A stretch of 64,000 nucleotides of DNA from assembly GCA_022709905.1 (NCBI GenBank), contig JAKLHY010000029.1:1-64000 (forward strand), in the 5' to 3' direction. The translations under genes and the position numbers were made by a program. The notes below the pieces were generated by a model. The model saw nothing but the letters and a program-made list of their open reading frames with translations, ran no database searches and was not told the DNA's origin. Below, piece by piece: positions 60,858 through 64,000 of this stretch. The DNA comes from Verrucomicrobiota bacterium. Its GTDB lineage: Bacteria > Verrucomicrobiota > Verrucomicrobiia > Limisphaerales > UBA1319. Positions within the stretch are counted from its first letter, which is position 1, and each line of letters opens with the position of its first letter.

Positions 60858-60952
60858 CGAAGCACGGCCTCAAACCGACCCGTCACACAAAGTTCTTTTC
60901 CAGGGCGTTGATCCCTTTGGCCCGGTCTGAGCAGTCAGACAGCCCTTCGTGA
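60855..60952 (+). repeat. Palindromic repeat, copy B, starting at the stop codon of the RDD gene
   Basis: The left end (60855-60877) is TAACGAAG-CACG-GCCTCAAACCG, differing from copy A only in the four-base N4 part. Alignment with the minus-strand orientation of copy A continues for about 30 further bases with roughly three-quarters identity by eye. The right end CTTCGTGA (60945-60952) has one change from CTTCGTTA and lacks a clean second arm. It fills the gap before the cardiolipin synthase-like gene. Confidence 0.7.
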
Positions 60953-60993
60953 AATGTATCGTTATTTCATGGAGATCCCAGTAGAATTCAGGC

Positions 60994-62433
60994 ATGGATC
61001 GCCTGGCAGAACTCACGCGTTACTGGCAGTATTTCGTGGGGATCTTGGCGTTGGGGATGTCGGTGCTCGGTTCCGCGCATGCCATCATCTACAAACGCGA
61101 TCCGCGATCGGCGCTGCTCTGGGCGGGGCTGATTTGGATGCTTCCTCTTGTGGGCGCGGTGCTTTACTTCACCCTTGGGGTTAACCGGATCCGTCGCCGC
61201 GCAATCCTCTTGCGCGGGGGCCGGCAATTCCACACCGTTCCTTCCCCTCCGGGAGAGGCACGATCCGTGGACCTGCCGGAACCTCATTTGGAACCTCTCC
61301 TGCGAGCGATGAACAAGGTGCTCTCCCGGCCCCTGGTCCCGGGGAATCGTGTGACGCCGTTGGTGGATGGCGATGAGGCCTATCCGGCCATGCTCGAGGC
61401 CATACGAACGGCGCGACAATCCATCACTCTTTGCACTTACATATTCGATCGCGACGATGCCGGATTGGCCTTTGCCAAAGCTCTGGGGGAGGCTCGACGA
61501 CGCGGGATCGAGGTGCGCGTCCTAATCGACGCCACCGGCACCCGCTATTCCTGGCCGCCGATTCTGGGTGAACTTCGGCGCGAAGGCGTGCGTTATGCCC
61601 GGTTCCTGCCCACCTTTCCGCTATGGCGGTTGGTGACCATGAATCTGCGGAATCACCGCAAGATTCTGGTTGTGGACGGCCGGTTGGGATTCACGGGCGG
61701 CCTGAATATTCGGATTGGCCACTGGCGGGATCGCCAGCCTTCACATCCGGTCCAAGACCTGCACTTTCGCGTGGAAGGCCCCGTCGTCGCCCAATTGCAG
61801 GAGGTGTTCACCGATGACTGGCAATTCACGACAGGCGAAGCCTTGCGGGGCGAACGTTGGTTTCCAAGCCTCGATCCCGCGGGCCCTGTGTTGGCCCGAG
61901 GAATCGCGGACGGTCCGGACGAGGATTTTGAGAAGTTGCGATGGTCCTTGCTGAGCGCGTTGGCGGCGGCGCGGCGCTCCGTGCGGGTGGCCACGCCTTA
62001 TTTCCTACCGGAACCGGCCCTGATCTCGGCCCTGAATGTCGCGGCGCTCCGAGGGGTTTCCGTGGAGTTATTGCTGCCGGAACGTAACAACCTGCCTTTG
62101 CTGCATTGGGCTTCCCGCGCCCACTGGTGGCAGGTGCTGGAACGTGGCTGCCGCCTCTGGCTGAGTCCGCCGCCCTTTGATCACAGCAAATTGCTGATTG
62201 TGGATGACTGCTGGTCTTTGGTTGGATCCGCCAACTGGGATCCCCGCAGCCTGCGATTAAACTTTGAGTTGAACATCGAATGCTACGACCCCGCCCTGGC
62301 TGGGCGCCTCAATGCCATCTTTGACTCCAAACGGGCGCGGGCACGGTCTGTCACACTGGAGGATGTGGACCAACGTTCCATTCCAGCACGGTTTCGCGAC
62401 GGTATCGCCCGGTTGCTGACTCCCTACCTCTAA
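60994..62433 (+). CDS. Cardiolipin synthase-like phospholipase D family protein
   Basis: 479 residues. Two N-terminal membrane segments (YFVGILALGMSVLGSAHAII; LLWAGLIWMLPLVGAVLYFTLG) are like those of ClsA. Two HKD motifs follow: NHRKILVVDG (H221, K223, D228) and FDHSKLLIVDD (H397, K399, D404), each with a downstream Gly-Ser/Gly-Gly block (FTGGLNI, VGSANWD). The enzyme would join two phosphatidylglycerol molecules into cardiolipin at the membrane. The ATG at 60994 lies 136 bases past the RDD gene, across the repeat. Other PLD-family substrates are possible. Confidence 0.9.
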   Translation: MDRLAELTRYWQYFVGILALGMSVLGSAHAIIYKRDPRSALLWAGLIWMLPLVGAVLYFTLGVNRIRRRAILLRGGRQFHTVPSPPGEARSVDLPEPHLEPLLRAMNKVLSRPLVPGNRVTPLVDGDEAYPAMLEAIRTARQSITLCTYIFDRDDAGLAFAKALGEARRRGIEVRVLIDATGTRYSWPPILGELRREGVRYARFLPTFPLWRLVTMNLRNHRKILVVDGRLGFTGGLNIRIGHWRDRQPSHPVQDLHFRVEGPVVAQLQEVFTDDWQFTTGEALRGERWFPSLDPAGPVLARGIADGPDEDFEKLRWSLLSALAAARRSVRVATPYFLPEPALISALNVAALRGVSVELLLPERNNLPLLHWASRAHWWQVLERGCRLWLSPPPFDHSKLLIVDDCWSLVGSANWDPRSLRLNFELNIECYDPALAGRLNAIFDSKRARARSVTLEDVDQRSIPARFRDGIARLLTPYL

Positions 62434-62496
62434 CGAACTTGAACTGTTCACAACGAATTGGGCCGTCGAAGCACTCGAGACATCGTGCGACACTTT

Positions 62497-63729
62497 TCAC
62501 TTGCTCCGCCAGACATACCGAAACATGACAACCCGCAAGGCTGCGGTAAAAGGAATGGCCAGAATGCCGCCCAACACCCCTCCTAGAAGCGTGGTCCCCG
62601 CAATGACGGCAATGATGATCGCCAAAGGATGAAGCCCCACTCGATCGCCGATGATTTTGGGCTGGATGACAAAGCCCTCGAGAAACTGGACCACCGCAAA
62701 CACCCCAATGACCATCAGGGGATGCTGCCAGTCGCCATACTGCACGAACGCCAGCACCAGGGCGCTCAAGGCCACGAAAAAGGCGCCGATGAATGGAATC
62801 AGCGTCAGGAACACCGCGGCAAAACCAATCATGAAGGCATAGTGAATGCCGACCAACAGGAACCCGGTGGTATAGAGCACCGCGTCGCACAACGCCACCA
62901 ACACCTGGCCGCGAAAGAAGGTGATCAAATAATCGTTGATGGCGCCCAGCACGAATGCGACTTCATCTTTCAATGTGGAATCCCGCAGCGGAAGATAATC
63001 GGTCCAATGCCCCGCAATTCCGCGTTTTTCCAAAAGAAAATAAAAGGCATAGACAGGGATCAAGGCCATGCCGGCCAGCACCCCCAGCCACGAAGCCACC
63101 CGCAGGACCTGGTTCACCAGCCAGGAACCCACCGCGGGGAGGACCGATGCCAGCTTTTGAGACAGCGACGAAATCGTGGCGCCATCAATGCCAGAGCCAC
63201 CGGCAAAGCTGATCACATTCGTCGTCGTCTCCGATCCGATATACCAGTTGGTGGATGAGATCGCGTTTTCCTCCGCAGGCAATGACACCATATTGGTTTC
63301 CGCCAGATTCCAGCCCAGCAGGCCGCGCAGCGGGGCGGGCGGATGACTCAGGAACGCCTCGGCGCGGCTTTGGATTCGACGGCTGTAGTCGGGAATCTTC
63401 AGGACCAACTGCCTGGCCTCCAGGGTCACTCGCGGAACCAGGCTTCCGAGAATCCCGGTCAACAGACCTGCCGCCATGAAAAAAACCAGGAAAATGGCGC
63501 GGGGCCTTGGCACATGCCGGCGTTCAAAGAAGTCCACCAGCGGATCCAGCAAATAGGCCAACACGCCTGCCACGGCCAGGGGCCACAGAATAGGCGCCAG
63601 CAATCCCAGGATCTTGCCGAGCCCCCAAATTCCAGCCGCCACCAAGGCGACAATAAAGGCCACAGCAAGGGCTGTCACCGCCGCCCAGATGAGGCGAGCC
63701 TGTCCGGTTGTGGGAGGAGGAAAACTCAT
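62497..63729 (-). CDS. AI-2E family (YdiK/PerM-like) transporter
   Basis: 410 residues with about eight membrane spans. The N-terminus LIWAAVTALAVAFIVALVAAGIWGLGKILGLLAPILWPLAVAGVLAYLLDPLVDFFERR is the typical pair of spans followed by the DPLVDxxERR box; GIHYAFMIGFAAVFLTLIPFIGAFF and FAVVQFLEGFVIQPKIIGDRVGLHP complete the family signature. Members move small solutes (AI-2 in one case, sodium/proton exchange in others); the substrate here is unknown. An extra loop of about 40 residues (LAETNMVSLPAEENAISSTN) sits between spans 2 and 3 extracytoplasmically. Its ATG directly follows the stop of the upstream GH59-like gene. Confidence 0.9.
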   Translation of the reverse strand: MSFPPPTTGQARLIWAAVTALAVAFIVALVAAGIWGLGKILGLLAPILWPLAVAGVLAYLLDPLVDFFERRHVPRPRAIFLVFFMAAGLLTGILGSLVPRVTLEARQLVLKIPDYSRRIQSRAEAFLSHPPAPLRGLLGWNLAETNMVSLPAEENAISSTNWYIGSETTTNVISFAGGSGIDGATISSLSQKLASVLPAVGSWLVNQVLRVASWLGVLAGMALIPVYAFYFLLEKRGIAGHWTDYLPLRDSTLKDEVAFVLGAINDYLITFFRGQVLVALCDAVLYTTGFLLVGIHYAFMIGFAAVFLTLIPFIGAFFVALSALVLAFVQYGDWQHPLMVIGVFAVVQFLEGFVIQPKIIGDRVGLHPLAIIIAVIAGTTLLGGVLGGILAIPFTAALRVVMFRYVWRSK

Positions 63730-64000
63730 TTACTTGATCTTGAGATTGTCAAATTCCGCCGCATGCCATCCGCTGCCCAGACCGATCATCCCGGCCGCAA
63801 AGGTCCGGTCAACGATCGAACCCAGCAGCTGCCCATCCAAAAAAACCCGAAGGGTCGCGCCGGTGAATTGCAGTTTGAGGTTGTGCCATTCCTGGGTCTT
63901 AAAGGCGGACTTGCCCGACATCAAAGCCACCGCCGGAGTGCCCAGTTCCCAGTAACCCGTGCTCGAGAGCTTCAACCAATATCCTTCCGGTAAAACGGGT
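63730..64000 (-). CDS. C-terminal end of a GH59/galactocerebrosidase-like protein (cut by window edge)
   Basis: About 90 residues; the frame continues beyond position 64000. The sequence GYWLKLSSTGYWELG, TQEWHNLKLQFTGATLRVFLDGQLL, RTFAAGMIGLGSGWHAAEFDNLKI matches the C-terminal lectin-like (concanavalin fold) domain of glycoside hydrolase family 59 proteins. The catalytic part is outside the window. A general LamG-like domain of another glycosidase is the alternative. It is translationally adjacent to the AI-2E transporter (TAA directly followed by ATG). Confidence 0.75.
   Translation of the reverse strand, partial: PVLPEGYWLKLSSTGYWELGTPAVALMSGKSAFKTQEWHNLKLQFTGATLRVFLDGQLLGSIVDRTFAAGMIGLGSGWHAAEFDNLKIK

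Overview
The window is a GC-rich, gene-dense piece of a bacterial chromosome, most likely from the phylum Verrucomicrobiota (possibly the Pedosphaera/Limisphaera side). That assignment is inference. It rests on TAT-exported Gfo/Idh/MocA oxidoreductases, a very large secreted lamin-tail/CotH protein, GH172 and GH59-like proteins, a formylglycine-enzyme-like domain fused to cytochrome c, and Gram-negative traits (outer-membrane barrel, TonB-like domain, lipoproteins). No rRNA or taxonomic marker is present to prove it.

Layout. 0.1-4.1 kb: a SYLF lipid-binding protein, a zinc-ribbon protein, the FGE-like/cytochrome c fusion and a TAT oxidoreductase ending at a strong terminator. 4.2-8.8 kb: ApbE flavin transferase, family 4 uracil-DNA glycosylase and a Ski2-like helicase with a four-cysteine cluster. 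8.9-15.4 kb (minus strand): a MoxR/DUF58/DUF4381/BatA/BatB-C operon ending in a GYF-TonB-like protein. 15.5-17.5 kb: chorismate synthase, a DUF4230 protein and a candidate small RNA. 17.6-20.6 kb (minus): class V aminotransferase, orphan GspF-like protein, thioredoxin and a Pro/Ala-rich membrane protein. 21.5-31.6 kb: two secreted multidomain proteins, the second about 2,490 residues. 31.5-35.8 kb (minus): oxidoreductase, GH172 hydrolase and a broken beta-helix gene. 36-40.2 kb: bacterioferritin, an outer-membrane barrel, signal peptidase I, a small membrane protein and FKBP isomerase. 40.4-42.8 kb: indolepyruvate:ferredoxin oxidoreductase IorAB. 43.1-46.5 kb (minus): TRAP transporter with a linked universal stress protein. 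46.6-49 kb: cysteine-cluster protein, tRNA-Met and two-subunit class I fumarase. 49.3-55.7 kb: YfhO-like and Agl23-like polytopic glycosyltransferases, a methyltransferase and a discoidin-like protein. 55.7-58 kb (minus): ROK kinase and an HDOD protein with a degenerate receiver. 58.2-62.4 kb: ECF sigma factor operon and a cardiolipin synthase-like protein. 62.5-64 kb (minus): AI-2E family transporter and the end of a GH59-like gene.

The genes suggest a heterotroph using complex polysaccharides, exporting many large adhesive or enzymatic proteins, taking up organic acids by TRAP, and holding some oxygen-sensitive iron-sulfur enzymes (IorAB, class I fumarase).

No defence system, CRISPR array, prophage or transposase was found. 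The most unusual signal is a roughly 90-base palindromic repeat present twice (8831-8921 and 60855-60952). Its conserved ends begin exactly at the TAA stop codons of three different genes. Secondary signals are an orphan RNA with its own promoter and terminator at 17238-17460, a homopolymer-disrupted beta-helix gene, and several terminators that follow no obvious gene.
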